From contig JAHEBH010000008.1 of the NCBI GenBank assembly GCA_024642335.1, forward strand, positions 1-64,000: DNA of 64,000 nt, written 5' to 3'. Source of the DNA: Erythrobacter sp. Lineage in GTDB: Bacteria > Pseudomonadota > Alphaproteobacteria > Sphingomonadales > Sphingomonadaceae. The position numbers were made by a program, and so were the translations under genes. Below, piece after piece: positions 17,416-26,068 of the stretch (within the stretch, counting starts at the first letter, position 1; every line of letters begins with the position of its first letter). The notes beneath the pieces are model-generated. The model was not told the origin of the DNA, ran no database searches, and was given only the letters and a program-made list of their open reading frames with translations.

Positions 17416-18990
17416 ATGCAGATCAAGACAATCCTGGCGATTGGCGCATCGGGCGCCGCATTGGCCGTTGCAGCGCCCGCACAGGCGGCCTGCGAAGACT
17501 TGGCAAATCTGCAAATCGACGACGGAACTGTGACTTCCGCCGAAGTCGTCGCCGCAGGCGCTTTCGTGGCGCCGCCCAGCGGTTTCGGCCCGCCGCCCGG
17601 CGTCGCCGCATCACCCTATGCCGATGTGCCGCAATTCTGCCGCGTACGCCTGACGCTGTCGCCATCCGCTGATTCGGACATCAAGAGCGAGGTGTGGCTG
17701 CCGCTGTCGGGCTGGAACGGCAAATATGCCGGCGTCGGCAACGGCATCTGGGCGGGGTCGATCTCCTACACCGAAATGGGCCGCAACGTGGCCCGCAATT
17801 ATGCCACTGCGGCGACCGATACGGGCCATGTCGGCACGGGCATGACCGCCGAATGGGCCATCGGCCATCCGGAAAAGCTGGTCGATTTCGGGCACCGCGC
17901 CGTCCACGTCACCACAGTCGCCGCCAAGGCGGTGGTCGAAGAGTTTTATGGCCGCGCGCCCGACCTGTCCTTGTGGAACAGCTGCTCCACAGGCGGGCGT
18001 CAGGGACTGATGGCAGCGCATCGCTATCCGGAAGATTTCGACGCGATCAGCGCCATGGCCCCGGCCAATCCGATGACCGACCTGATGACGCAGAGCATGT
18101 GGCAGGGGTGGCAGCCGCAGCGTTTCGGGGTCGTCATGCCCGCACCGGCACTGGCGCTGGTGCACGGCGAGGTGCTGCGCGCCTGCGATGCGCTGGACGG
18201 CGTGACTGACGGCCTTGTGGGCCGCCCGCTGCAATGCCGCCCCGACTTCACGAGGCTGCAATGCCGTCCCGGCCAGAGCGTAGACTGCCTCAATCCCGGA
18301 CAGATGAGCGCGGTGCAGAACTTCTTCGGCGGTGTGCGCGCGGATGACGGATCCTTGCTGCTGCCGGGCTGGCCCTATGGCTCGGAATTGCAGATGGCTG
18401 CTCTGGTCATGGGACAGGAACCCTTCCCTGTCGCCATGAGCTATTTCCGCGACCTCGTGTTCGCCGGACAGGCTGGCTGGGACTGGAAGACGATGGATTA
18501 CCGGACCTACACCGATGCCGCACGAACCTATGCTGCGCACATCCTTAACGTGCCGTCAGACGGACTTTCGGCCTTCTTCCAGCGCGGGGGCAAGCTGCTG
18601 CTGAGCCACGGCTGGTCCGACGGGCTGATCCCGGCGACCAATACGCTGGCATTCCATCATGGCTTGTACAGCTCCCTTCCCGCCAGCCAGCGCGAGAACC
18701 AGTTGCGGCTGTTCATGGCACCGGGAATGGATCACTGTTCGGGCGGCGACGGGCCGAGCCAGTTCGACACACTGGGTACGATCGATAGCTGGGCGACGAC
18801 GGGCCTTGCACCCAACAGCATCATCGCCACCCGGCCGACACAGGCGGGCGGCGGATTTGGCGGCCCGCCGCCTCCGCCGCGCGATCCGATGGAGCGCCCG
18901 ATCTGTGCGTGGCCCACCGTGGCCATCTATGACGGTGAGGGCGATCCTTCGGTAGCCAGCAGCTTTAGCTGCGGCTTCGAAGGTAGCTGA
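17416..18990 (+). CDS. Tannase/feruloyl esterase family hydrolase, secreted
   Basis: 524 residues with a signal peptide ending AQAA. The family's catalytic arrangement is intact: S191 in CSTGGRQG, D402 in WSDGLIP and H440 in DHCSGGDG. The Ser and His are each next to a cysteine (C190, C441), which form the disulfide typical of this family. It hydrolyses ester bonds, for example of hydroxycinnamates or gallates, in the periplasm or outside. ATG at 17416 follows AAGGAGAG; the longer ORF starts inside the upstream gene. Ester release would supply free aromatic acids to the rest of the region. Confidence 0.88.
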   Translation: MQIKTILAIGASGAALAVAAPAQAACEDLANLQIDDGTVTSAEVVAAGAFVAPPSGFGPPPGVAASPYADVPQFCRVRLTLSPSADSDIKSEVWLPLSGWNGKYAGVGNGIWAGSISYTEMGRNVARNYATAATDTGHVGTGMTAEWAIGHPEKLVDFGHRAVHVTTVAAKAVVEEFYGRAPDLSLWNSCSTGGRQGLMAAHRYPEDFDAISAMAPANPMTDLMTQSMWQGWQPQRFGVVMPAPALALVHGEVLRACDALDGVTDGLVGRPLQCRPDFTRLQCRPGQSVDCLNPGQMSAVQNFFGGVRADDGSLLLPGWPYGSELQMAALVMGQEPFPVAMSYFRDLVFAGQAGWDWKTMDYRTYTDAARTYAAHILNVPSDGLSAFFQRGGKLLLSHGWSDGLIPATNTLAFHHGLYSSLPASQRENQLRLFMAPGMDHCSGGDGPSQFDTLGTIDSWATTGLAPNSIIATRPTQAGGGFGGPPPPPRDPMERPICAWPTVAIYDGEGDPSVASSFSCGFEGS

Positions 18991-19365
18991 TCAGCCCCGC
19001 GCCCGTATCGCGGGCATCAACGTCCATTTGATCGCGTCGCCATCCACTTCCATGGCGGCGCGTTCATAGCCTGCCTCGGCAGCCACTTCCTCGATGAGGA
19101 TGGCATCGGCCTGGCGGCTTACTCCCTGCACGATAGCGGGGCGGCGGGCGAAGATGTCGCGGGCGAAACGGATGCGGTCGCCCTCGATCGGCTTCACGCT
19201 GCGGTTCCACGCACGCCCCGCTTCGGCAAAGGCGCGGCCTTGCGCCATCTCTGCATCGAACAGCAGCACGGTGCCGTGACCATGCTTCCACTGCCAGCTT
19301 GCCAATCCGGCGACCGTCGGCACGGCCATTGCACCGGCAAGTAATCCGCGGCGCGTGACCTTCAT
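18991..19365 (-). CDS. Small Tat-exported protein of unknown function
   Basis: 124 residues. The N-terminus MKVTRRGLLAGAMAVPTVAG has a twin-arginine motif and hydrophobic stretch, so folding before export is predicted. The rest (for example GTVLLFDAEMAQGRAFAEAG) is not recognised. Its start overlaps the stop of the cytochrome c gene (ATGA), making it the last gene of SDR - FAD oxidase - cytochrome c - this protein. It may be an accessory or maturation partner of that electron-transfer complex. The stop abuts the tannase stop (TGATCA). Confidence 0.65.
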   Translation of the reverse strand: MKVTRRGLLAGAMAVPTVAGLASWQWKHGHGTVLLFDAEMAQGRAFAEAGRAWNRSVKPIEGDRIRFARDIFARRPAIVQGVSRQADAILIEEVAAEAGYERAAMEVDGDAIKWTLMPAIRARG

Positions 19366-19757
19366 TGGCCACCCCCATGCGGTCCGGCGGCGAGATATTC
19401 GCCGATCGCCTGCAGGTCTTCATCCGAGACCTCGCCGCGCGGAATGGCGGGCATGTTGCCGATGCCCATGCGCGCCGCCGTGATCACGAATTCCGGCGTG
19501 AGGTTGTCGCGCAGTTCCAGATTGCCTTCATCCATGCGCCGCGCCAGCAGGCCGGAGCCCATGCCATTGGGACCGTGGCACATGATGCAATATTCGACAT
19601 AGAGCGCCTCACCGCCCGCGGCATCGGGCCGCTTGGCCATTGTGATCGGCTGCGGCATGGGCGGCGGGCCGCCTGCAGCGGCTTCCTCGCCGCCACCGGA
19701 ACAGGAAGAAAACGCCAGCGAAGCGGCGGCGAGCGAAATGGCAGCAACAATCCTCAT
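19362..19757 (-). CDS. Cytochrome c lipoprotein, partner of FAD oxidase
   Basis: 131 residues. A lipoprotein signal ends LAFSSC, followed by a Gly/Pro-rich linker and one cytochrome c domain with CIMCH near residue 57 and a methionine ligand candidate in GIGNMPAIPRG. ATGA overlaps join it to the FAD oxidase gene upstream and the Tat protein gene downstream. By analogy with p-cresol methylhydroxylase and eugenol hydroxylase, which pair a VAO-type flavoprotein with a small cytochrome c, it should accept the flavin's electrons. Confidence 0.87.
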   Translation of the reverse strand: MRIVAAISLAAASLAFSSCSGGGEEAAAGGPPPMPQPITMAKRPDAAGGEALYVEYCIMCHGPNGMGSGLLARRMDEGNLELRDNLTPEFVITAARMGIGNMPAIPRGEVSDEDLQAIGEYLAAGPHGGGQ

Positions 19758-21316
19758 TGTCCGCGCTCCCCTGCAAATCCCTTCGGCCAGATGCCGCTCT
19801 TGCCCGGGGCGATGATGCCGTTGGGGTCGAGCGCATCCTTCACCTTTTCATTCAGGCGGCGAAGGGCGTTGTTGTTGAAGTCATAGCTGTCTGCAACAAG
19901 GTCCATGTAATCCAGATGCGTGCGATATTCGCCGTAACCCTGCTCCTTCGCATCGGCCACCAGCGTGCGGAAGAAGGGATCGATCTGTGCCATCATCGCC
20001 GGATCATCCTTGTTGAAGATCATGGCATTGACATTGGTCAGGTGCCGCTCGCCAAAGGCGAAGCTGCCCTGGTAATCCATTCCGTATTCCTTGTATCGGG
20101 CATAGGTGCGCTGGAACTGCGCCAGCGCGGCATCGCCATTCTGCGGGATGATCGGCGAAAAGCCGATATGTCCTCCGCGCCCACCATACCAGTTCACATT
20201 CTGCATGGGGAAGGTCATCGGCGTGCCGGTCCAGCCGGTATATTCGAGCGGCTGCCCCTTCACCCAGCTGGTCGGCTTGATTGCCATCGGCCCGGCATTG
20301 CCCATCGCCTCCTCAAGGATCTTGTAGGCGGCCTTGTTGACCTCCTCGCGCCCGTAAAGGCGCAGGCTTACCCCCCACCAGCCGATATTGAACTGCTTGC
20401 GGATGGCATCGATCACGCTGTCCGAGATTGCACCCGGCTCGTCGGTCCAGTCGGTCCGCCGGGTGAGCACGGCGGCGGCGCGCATCCAGTTGCCGATGGA
20501 AGGGCTTTGCGTCAGCACGCGCTCGCGCCGCAAGGGGGCGATGGTATCGACCATCACCTTCAGGTCCTCCGGCCGGTCGAATTCGACATCCATGCCCATC
20601 AGGCTTTCAGGTTCGGGCATCATCCACATGCCCATCTTGGTCACGATGCCGAAGTTGGACTGGACGAACATCTGGTCCCACCCCGGACCAAAGCCGAAGG
20701 GATAGGCCTGCCAGGTCGGGGCGTTGCTGAAAGCGCCCATGCCCGTGCGCACCAGGTCGCCATCGGGCAGCACCACTTCGAGGCCGCAGATGTTCTTCGT
20801 ATGCTCGCCATAAGGCGTATAACCCACGCCGCGATCGAGCGCGTTACCCATGACCGATCCCCAGCTGTTGCCGGGGGTGGAAAGCCAATAAGGCAGGTTG
20901 TTGCGCTGGACGTAGTCGTAAAGGTCGTAGAAACCGACGCCCGGCTCAACGATCACCGTGCCCATTTCGGCATCGAACTCGATCTTCTTCATCCGGCTGA
21001 GATCGAGCACGACCGAGCCTTCCAGCACCGGAGCCGTGCCGCCGTATCCCAGGTTCTTGCCGCGGGCGATAGGGAAGAGCGGCAGGCGATACTGGTTGGC
21101 GATGCGCACAACCGCCTGCACTTCCTCCACGCTCTCGCACGCAATGGCGCCCGAAGGGTGGTGCGCCTCGTCATTGACCGCGAACTTGTCAAGGTAGGAT
21201 GTGCGATCAAGTTCCTCGAAGAAGACCTTGTTCGCGCCCAGCACGCTTTCGAAGGCGCGCTGTGCCTGCGTCAGTTTCTGCAGGGTAAAATCGGGGGGAA
21301 GCCTGAGTTCTGCCAT
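19754..21316 (-). CDS. FAD-dependent oxidase/dehydrogenase, vanillyl-alcohol oxidase / p-cresol methylhydroxylase family
   Basis: 520 residues, matching the VAO/4-cresol dehydrogenase family in length and layout: an N-terminal FAD-binding type 4 domain (about residues 55-240; LFPIARGKNLGYGG, VLDLSRMKKI, LSTPGNSWGSVMGNALDRG) and a C-terminal substrate domain. Family members oxidise para-substituted phenols at the benzylic carbon. The coupled cytochrome c gene suggests a dehydrogenase (flavocytochrome) rather than an O2-using oxidase. No signal peptide is obvious, which is odd if the cytochrome is periplasmic; co-export with a partner is possible. Likely substrates are 4-alkylphenols or vanillyl/eugenol-type compounds. 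Confidence 0.87.
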   Translation of the reverse strand: MAELRLPPDFTLQKLTQAQRAFESVLGANKVFFEELDRTSYLDKFAVNDEAHHPSGAIACESVEEVQAVVRIANQYRLPLFPIARGKNLGYGGTAPVLEGSVVLDLSRMKKIEFDAEMGTVIVEPGVGFYDLYDYVQRNNLPYWLSTPGNSWGSVMGNALDRGVGYTPYGEHTKNICGLEVVLPDGDLVRTGMGAFSNAPTWQAYPFGFGPGWDQMFVQSNFGIVTKMGMWMMPEPESLMGMDVEFDRPEDLKVMVDTIAPLRRERVLTQSPSIGNWMRAAAVLTRRTDWTDEPGAISDSVIDAIRKQFNIGWWGVSLRLYGREEVNKAAYKILEEAMGNAGPMAIKPTSWVKGQPLEYTGWTGTPMTFPMQNVNWYGGRGGHIGFSPIIPQNGDAALAQFQRTYARYKEYGMDYQGSFAFGERHLTNVNAMIFNKDDPAMMAQIDPFFRTLVADAKEQGYGEYRTHLDYMDLVADSYDFNNNALRRLNEKVKDALDPNGIIAPGKSGIWPKGFAGERGQ

Positions 21317-21330
21317 GGGTTCCTACTTTC

Positions 21331-22095
21331 TCAGCTCGCTGACCACTGCGTGCGAGCGGGCGGGCGCGTGCCGGCGTCGAGCCGGATCACTTCACCATTG
21401 ATGAGCGGGTTTTCGATAATGAACAATGCCGTTCTGGCGAATTCGTCGGCACGACCGGCGCGCTTGGGAAATTCGGCATCCTGGAGCAATTCGGCGACGA
21501 AATCGTCGGGCAGGAAAGCCACCATGGGCGTTGCCATGAAACCCGGCGCGATCCCGGCGCAGCGGATGTGGTGCGCGGACATGTCGCGCGTCCACACCAG
21601 CGTGAGAGCCGCCAGCCCGGCCTTGGCGGCGGTGTAGGCGGTCATGCCTTCCTGCCCTTCGAAACTGGCGATGGAGCAGGCATTGATGATCACGCCGCGC
21701 TCCGAATCTTCGCCGCTGGGCGCATTGCCGATCATGCGGTGGGCTACTTCCGCGGTCACATTGATCGCGCCCAGCAGGTTGACTTCGATCACCTTGCGGA
21801 TGGCGGCAACATCGCCGGGTCCATCTGCGGTGGCGATCTGGCCCATGCCGCCGATGCCGGCGCTGTTGATCAGGACATGGATTGCGCCGTGACGGCTGGC
21901 GACCTGCTCCACCGCACCCTTTACCTGCGCGGGATCGGACACGTCGCAGGAAATGCAATCGGCACCCTCCGGCGCATCTCCGCCAAGGTCGAAGCTCACC
22001 ACCTTGCAGCCGCGCGCCAGCAGCGCCTCGGCAGTAGCCCTGCCCAGCCCTGAATTGCCGCCGGTGACGACAGCCAGCTTGCCGTTTGGATCCAT
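21331..22095 (-). CDS. Short-chain dehydrogenase/reductase
   Basis: 254 residues of the classical SDR family. TGGNSGLG forms the cofactor loop; INSAGIGG, a serine in NACSIASFEGQ and YTAAKAG give the catalytic residues. A D after the second strand (SFDLGGD) suggests NAD(H). The layout resembles the 3-hydroxyacyl-CoA dehydrogenase type 2 (HSD10) group. It is the first gene of the operon with the FAD oxidase and cytochrome c, and its promoter holds palindrome site 2, 32 bases upstream of the start. It may oxidise a hydroxylated product of the flavoenzyme. Confidence 0.87.
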   Translation of the reverse strand: MDPNGKLAVVTGGNSGLGRATAEALLARGCKVVSFDLGGDAPEGADCISCDVSDPAQVKGAVEQVASRHGAIHVLINSAGIGGMGQIATADGPGDVAAIRKVIEVNLLGAINVTAEVAHRMIGNAPSGEDSERGVIINACSIASFEGQEGMTAYTAAKAGLAALTLVWTRDMSAHHIRCAGIAPGFMATPMVAFLPDDFVAELLQDAEFPKRAGRADEFARTALFIIENPLINGEVIRLDAGTRPPARTQWSAS

Positions 22096-22126
22096 TGCCT
22101 CTCCCCGCCCGAGTCACAGACGACTT

Positions 22127-22138
22127 TAACGAACGTTA
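22127..22138. promoter_or_regulatory. Candidate MarR operator, site 2 (TAACGAACGTTA)
   Basis: TAACG-AA-CGTTA has perfect five-base arms. It lies 32 bases from the SDR start on one side and 43 bases from the DUF8021-like gene on the other, so it could control the FAD-oxidase operon and the MFS operon together. The following bases (CTTTTGAGG) match those beside site 1. Confidence 0.65.
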
Positions 22139-22180
22139 CTTTTGAGGTAGCACCGCGACAAGTCAAGCGGAGGGGAGAGG

Positions 22181-23047
22181 ATGTTGGTATCTCGCAAGGA
22201 ATTGCTTGGGGTTTGCGAGGCCTATCTGGCGTCGCTGGAAGTGCGCGCGGTGGGCGCTGCGCCGCTGGCTGCAGAGGTCTTCAACACCGAGAATAACGTG
22301 GAGCTTGAACCGGGTGACGGTTGCTGGAACACCATCACCGCGCTGCACGATTATCGCCTGTTCCTTGCCGAACCGGAAGCGGGACAGGTCGCGGTCTTCA
22401 CGGCGATCGAGGAGACGGACGCTCTCAACCCCTGCTGCATCCGGCTGGAAGTGGGGCAGGACAGGCTCATCACCGGCGTGGAAACCGTGGTCGCGCGCAA
22501 CAAGGATGAAGGCTTCCCTTTCGGCCCGCAGCACTTCGAGACCAAGCCTGTCATGGAAGCGATCATCCCCGAAGCCGAACGCGCGAGCCGCGAGGAGCTG
22601 ATCCGCATAGCCAATGGCTATTTCGAAACCATCGAACGCAATGACGGCACGATCAACACGAAATTCTGGCCGCATTGCAACCGGGTGGAAAACGGGGTGC
22701 AGACCACCAACAACAAGGACTTTCCCCTGCCCGTCGCACGCATGGGCTGCGAGGAGCAGTTTGCGCTTGGCTGGTACCGCTATGACGACGATCTGCGTGC
22801 CCGCAGGTTCCCCTTGGTCGATCTCGAGCGCGGTATCGTGCTCGCATACGGCTTTATCGATCATTCGGGTGCGCTCGGCGAATATGAACTGACCAATGGC
22901 GAAGTTGTGAGCAGCCCCGTGCGCCGCCCGCACAGCTATTATCTTGCAGAAGCCTTCAAGATCAGGGACGGTGCGATCGAACAGGTGGAAGCCGATTTCC
23001 TGACCGTACCCTATCGCATGCCCAGCCCGTGGGATGCGCGAGGCTAG
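22181..23047 (+). CDS. DUF8021-like two-domain NTF2-like protein (paralogue 1, cytosolic)
   Basis: 288 residues, no signal peptide. The first half (CEAYLASLE, NTENNVELEPGDGCWNTI) and second half (ANGYFETIERNDG, FWPHCNRVENGVQTT, CEEQF, RARRFPLVDLERGIVLAYG, FIDHSG, VPYRMPSPW) each look like an NTF2-like unit. It shares these signatures with the proteins at 29249, 36829 and 37834; from memory the family is DUF8021, also found in fungal secreted proteins. No enzyme activity is known to me. ATG follows GGGGAGAG. It heads an operon with the aromatic-acid transporter, so a role on an imported aromatic is plausible. This copy is the only one without an export signal. Confidence 0.75.
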   Translation: MLVSRKELLGVCEAYLASLEVRAVGAAPLAAEVFNTENNVELEPGDGCWNTITALHDYRLFLAEPEAGQVAVFTAIEETDALNPCCIRLEVGQDRLITGVETVVARNKDEGFPFGPQHFETKPVMEAIIPEAERASREELIRIANGYFETIERNDGTINTKFWPHCNRVENGVQTTNNKDFPLPVARMGCEEQFALGWYRYDDDLRARRFPLVDLERGIVLAYGFIDHSGALGEYELTNGEVVSSPVRRPHSYYLAEAFKIRDGAIEQVEADFLTVPYRMPSPWDARG

Positions 23048-23080
23048 CGGGGCGGCGAGCCACGGGGGAGAGGAATCGAA

Positions 23081-24319
23081 ATGACCAATCCGGGCCGCAT
23101 CGCTTCGCTTGTCTTCCTGGCGGGCGTATTCGTCATGGAAGGCTATGATATTGCCGCCATGGGCCTTGCCGTGCCGCGGCTTGGCGATGCGCTGGGGCTG
23201 GAGCCGACAAGCTTCGGTTGGGTCTTCACTTCACTGCTGGTCGGCATCGGCATTGGCGGGGCATTGCTTGCTCCTTTCGGCGACCGCCTTGGCCGCCGCA
23301 CCATGATCGTGCTGGGCTGCGCCGCGACTGGCGCCTTCACGCTTGCCACGACCACCGCCACCAGCATCACCGCCTTCCTGATCTGGCGCGGACTGACAGG
23401 TATCGCGCTGGGAGCGGCGCTGCCCAACGTCAGCGCGCTTTCCGCCGAGCTTGCGCCGGACAGGCTGCGGGCAACGATCATGGCTGTGGTCTCCGCCGGC
23501 ATCCCGCTGGGGATCGGCGTTGCCGGTTTCATCTCACCCGAAGTCGTGGCCATGGCCGGTTGGCATGGCCTGTTCTACGTGCCCGGCCTGCTGGCGCTGG
23601 CGCTGGCGATTATCCTCTTCTTCATGCTCGAAGGCGGGCTTCCGAAGGGCGCGCTGCAAGGCGGCGCAAAACCCGCCGCCGCGCCGCAGATCGAACTGTT
23701 CAGAATGCCCTGGGTCATCCCCTTCGCGGTCTTCGCGGCGATGCTGGCCGTGAATGCGATGAACCTCTACCTGCTCAACAGCTGGATCCCCACCGTCCTT
23801 CCGCAGGCCGGTTTCACGCAGGATGTGGCAGACCGCATTTCCGGTATTGTCCAGTTCGCCGGCATCGGCATTGGCATTGCCGCCAGCTTCGGCGTCGATC
23901 GCTGGCGGCCCGCGCCAAGCCTGATCGCGATGTTCGGTGCGATGGCCGCCTGCTTCTTCGCCGTGAGCGTGACCGCACCCGATGCAGGCTTGTGGACTGC
24001 CTTGCTGTGCGTGGGCGTGGGCGGTGCAAGTGCGGGCGGCATGGTGCTGCCGGGCCTGTGCGTATACCTCTTCGCTCCGCGCCTGCTTTCCACCGCCATC
24101 GGCCTGGGCGTAATGGTCGCGCGGCTTGGGGCATTTGCCGGACCGCTGATAGGCAGTGCGATCCTCAGTGCCGATGCCGGACCCCAAGCCTTCTTCTTCG
24201 TTGCTGCCGTTCCGGCGGCTGTGTGCGCGGTGATTGCCATTCTGGTGCCCATGGCGCTGAAGTTTCGGGCCAGGGCTGAAGGCACAGCAACACCTTCCCA
24301 AAATTCTGGAACAGCATGA
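23081..24319 (+). CDS. MFS transporter, aromatic acid:H+ symporter type
   Basis: 412 residues with about 12 hydrophobic segments. The signature GDRLGRRTMIVLG lies between segments 2 and 3, and an Asp in the first helix (EGYDIAAMGLAVPRLG) matches the AAHS family (PcaK/BenK/MhpT-like), which imports aromatic acids with protons. ATG follows GGGAGAGG. It sits 33 bases after the DUF8021-like gene and two bases before a VIT-family gene. A hydroxycinnamate, vanillate or protocatechuate-type substrate fits the region. Confidence 0.87.
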   Translation: MTNPGRIASLVFLAGVFVMEGYDIAAMGLAVPRLGDALGLEPTSFGWVFTSLLVGIGIGGALLAPFGDRLGRRTMIVLGCAATGAFTLATTTATSITAFLIWRGLTGIALGAALPNVSALSAELAPDRLRATIMAVVSAGIPLGIGVAGFISPEVVAMAGWHGLFYVPGLLALALAIILFFMLEGGLPKGALQGGAKPAAAPQIELFRMPWVIPFAVFAAMLAVNAMNLYLLNSWIPTVLPQAGFTQDVADRISGIVQFAGIGIGIAASFGVDRWRPAPSLIAMFGAMAACFFAVSVTAPDAGLWTALLCVGVGGASAGGMVLPGLCVYLFAPRLLSTAIGLGVMVARLGAFAGPLIGSAILSADAGPQAFFFVAAVPAAVCAVIAILVPMALKFRARAEGTATPSQNSGTA

Positions 24320-24320
24320 G

Positions 24321-25025
24321 ATGAGCAGGCTGCATGTCCATTCTGAATCCCACACAGTTTCGCGCATCGGATGGCTGCGCGCTGCAGTCATGGGTGCCAA
24401 TGACGGGATCGTATCGACGGCAAGCCTGATCGTCGGCGTGGCATCCGCCGATGCGAGCCGGTCCTCGGTGCTCGTTGCCGGTGTCGCCGCACTCATCGCC
24501 GGGGCAATGTCGATGGCTGCGGGGGAATATGTGTCTGTCAGCTCGCAAGCGGACACGGAGAAGGCAGACCTCGCACGTGAAACCCGGGAGCTGGCCGATG
24601 CGCCCGAGGCGGAGCGCGAGGAATTGGCCGGGATCTATCAAGAGCGGGGCGTGACGCGCGAGACCGCGCTGGAAGTCGCCGACCAGATGATGGCGCATGA
24701 TGCGCTGAGCGCCCATGCCCGTGACGAACTCGGCATTTCCGATGTCACCTCCGCCAGGCCTCTGCAGGCAGCACTCGCCTCCGCGCTGACATTCACTGCC
24801 GGAGCCGCCGCACCCCTGCTCGTAGTCCCGCTGGCGGGAGCGGACATGCTGGTTCCGGCAGTTGCGATTGTCTCCCTGCTCTGTCTCGCACTACTCGGCG
24901 CGCTGGGAGCGCGCGCAGGCGGCGCTCCAGTGGGCCCTTCGATCGTCCGGGTAACCTTCTGGGGGGCGCTTGCGATGATCGTCACGGCAGCGGTCGGTGA
25001 AGCATTCGGGGCCGTGATCGGCTGA
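24321..25025 (+). CDS. VIT1/CCC1-family membrane transporter
   Basis: 234 residues. The opening GWLRAAVMGANDGIVSTASLIVGVA and AGAMSMAAGEYVSVSSQADTE are diagnostic of the VIT family of Fe(II)/Mn(II) transporters. A charged cytoplasmic loop (about residues 72-140) is followed by three predicted membrane segments. It begins two bases after the MFS stop, so it is co-transcribed. Metal export fits a region rich in iron enzymes, but the link may only be positional. Confidence 0.88.
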   Translation: MSRLHVHSESHTVSRIGWLRAAVMGANDGIVSTASLIVGVASADASRSSVLVAGVAALIAGAMSMAAGEYVSVSSQADTEKADLARETRELADAPEAEREELAGIYQERGVTRETALEVADQMMAHDALSAHARDELGISDVTSARPLQAALASALTFTAGAAAPLLVVPLAGADMLVPAVAIVSLLCLALLGALGARAGGAPVGPSIVRVTFWGALAMIVTAAVGEAFGAVIG

Positions 25026-25041
25026 AGCAGCCTGCCTTTGG

Positions 25042-25503
25042 CTAGGGCCGGAAGTCCAGGCTGCCCACACGCTCCTTGAACCGCCATCCGGTCGGCGTGA
25101 GCACGCATTTGTCGACAAACGTTCCCACCAGCGGGCTCTTGGCATCCTGCACCGGCAATTGCGCTTCTTGGCCGCCATCTTCGGCCGCATCGCCCATATA
25201 AAGCACAATCACGCTCCTCGCCCGCGCCGTGGCAGGCCCTTCCACATCGACAAGGATGTTGGCGATGGTGTGCCGCTGCGCACGCGCGGGCCGTGCCAGG
25301 AAACCGTCGAGTATCGCCTGCCGGCCGACAATGGCATCGCCCCCGCTGGGCCGCCGGAACACGGCATCCTCGGTGTAGAGAGATGCGCATTTTTGCCAGT
25401 CCTGCGCGTCATTGGCCCAGGTATATTCATGGATCAGCCGCGCCACATCGGCCTCCACAGCGCGGCGATCATGGTCGTTCATGCCATAGGGTGTGTGCGA
25501 CAC
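25042..25503 (-). CDS. SnoaL/NTF2-like protein, cytosolic
   Basis: 153 residues from a GTG at 25503. VARLIHEYTWANDAQDWQKCASLYTEDAVFR is the typical SnoaL opening, and VDKCVLTPTGWRFKERVGSLDFRP closes the fold. No signal peptide. It lies four bases downstream of the MarR-family gene stop, and the pair is divergent from the second carotenoid oxygenase. The same gene pairing (NTF2-like next to carotenoid oxygenase) occurs at 117-2163, which strengthens the idea of a lyase that supplies stilbenes; activity is unproven. Confidence 0.78.
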   Translation of the reverse strand: MSHTPYGMNDHDRRAVEADVARLIHEYTWANDAQDWQKCASLYTEDAVFRRPSGGDAIVGRQAILDGFLARPARAQRHTIANILVDVEGPATARARSVIVLYMGDAAEDGGQEAQLPVQDAKSPLVGTFVDKCVLTPTGWRFKERVGSLDFRP

Positions 25504-25507
25504 GGCC

Positions 25508-26041
25508 TCAGTCCTCTTCCGGCCTCGTAGCCTCGAGGAATACCGAACGCCCTTCCTCGTCGGTGGCTTCCAGCTTGCCTATCAGGCGGTGGATGATGGT
25601 ATCGAGCTGGGCCAGCTCCTTATCGTCCAGTTCCGAAAAGATGTAGTCGGCCACCTTTTCGCTTTGCGGGCGCATCAGGTCATAGAGGCGCTGTCCCTCC
25701 TCGGTCAGCGTCAGCCATTTGCGCCGGCGATTGGCGCTGTCGCGTTCGACATGGACGCGACCGTCACGCTGCATGGTAGCAACCGCGCGGCTCACGCTCA
25801 TCACATTCACGCCTGTGAGGTCCGCCACCTCGTGGCTTGCCGTACGCCCCAATGCACCGATCGACATCAGCAGCCGGAATTCGTTCAATGAAATGCGATA
25901 CCGGTCCGCCAGATGGGTGCTGAAAGGAGCCATCAGGCGGTTCTGCAGCTTCAGCAGATCATGCAGCAGCGCGCCCTTGAACGTCATGCCGCCCGCCGCA
26001 TTCTGGTCTGTCTTCCGAGCCGCATTATTCTGCACAATCAT
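25508..26041 (-). CDS. MarR-family transcriptional regulator
   Basis: 177 residues. The winged helix-turn-helix lies at about residues 45-115: ISLNEFRLLMSIGALG, SHEVADLTGVNVMSVSRAVATMQRDGRV and ERDSANRRRKWLTLTEEG. Flanking helices form the dimer interface. MarR proteins are usually repressors released by phenolic ligands. The ATG at 26041 is the best start, though its GAGGGG sits very close, and MTFKGALLHDLL further in is an alternative. A nested palindrome lies 28 bases upstream, so autoregulation is likely, and the same palindrome in three other promoters suggests a regional regulon. In Sphingobium SYK-6 a MarR protein (DesR) controls vanillate and syringate genes, from memory. Confidence 0.9.
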   Translation of the reverse strand: MIVQNNAARKTDQNAAGGMTFKGALLHDLLKLQNRLMAPFSTHLADRYRISLNEFRLLMSIGALGRTASHEVADLTGVNVMSVSRAVATMQRDGRVHVERDSANRRRKWLTLTEEGQRLYDLMRPQSEKVADYIFSELDDKELAQLDTIIHRLIGKLEATDEEGRSVFLEATRPEED

Positions 26042-26068
26042 CCCCTCAGCCAGCAAAGCCTGTTTGCG

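Noticed and set aside
19757-21637. 626-residue plus-strand ORF
   Set aside because: Antisense shadow of the FAD oxidase gene, which has clear FAD motifs and coupled neighbours.
25503-25508. Translational overlap of the MarR and NTF2-like genes
   Set aside because: The stop and the next GTG are close (four bases between) but do not overlap, so only close spacing is claimed.
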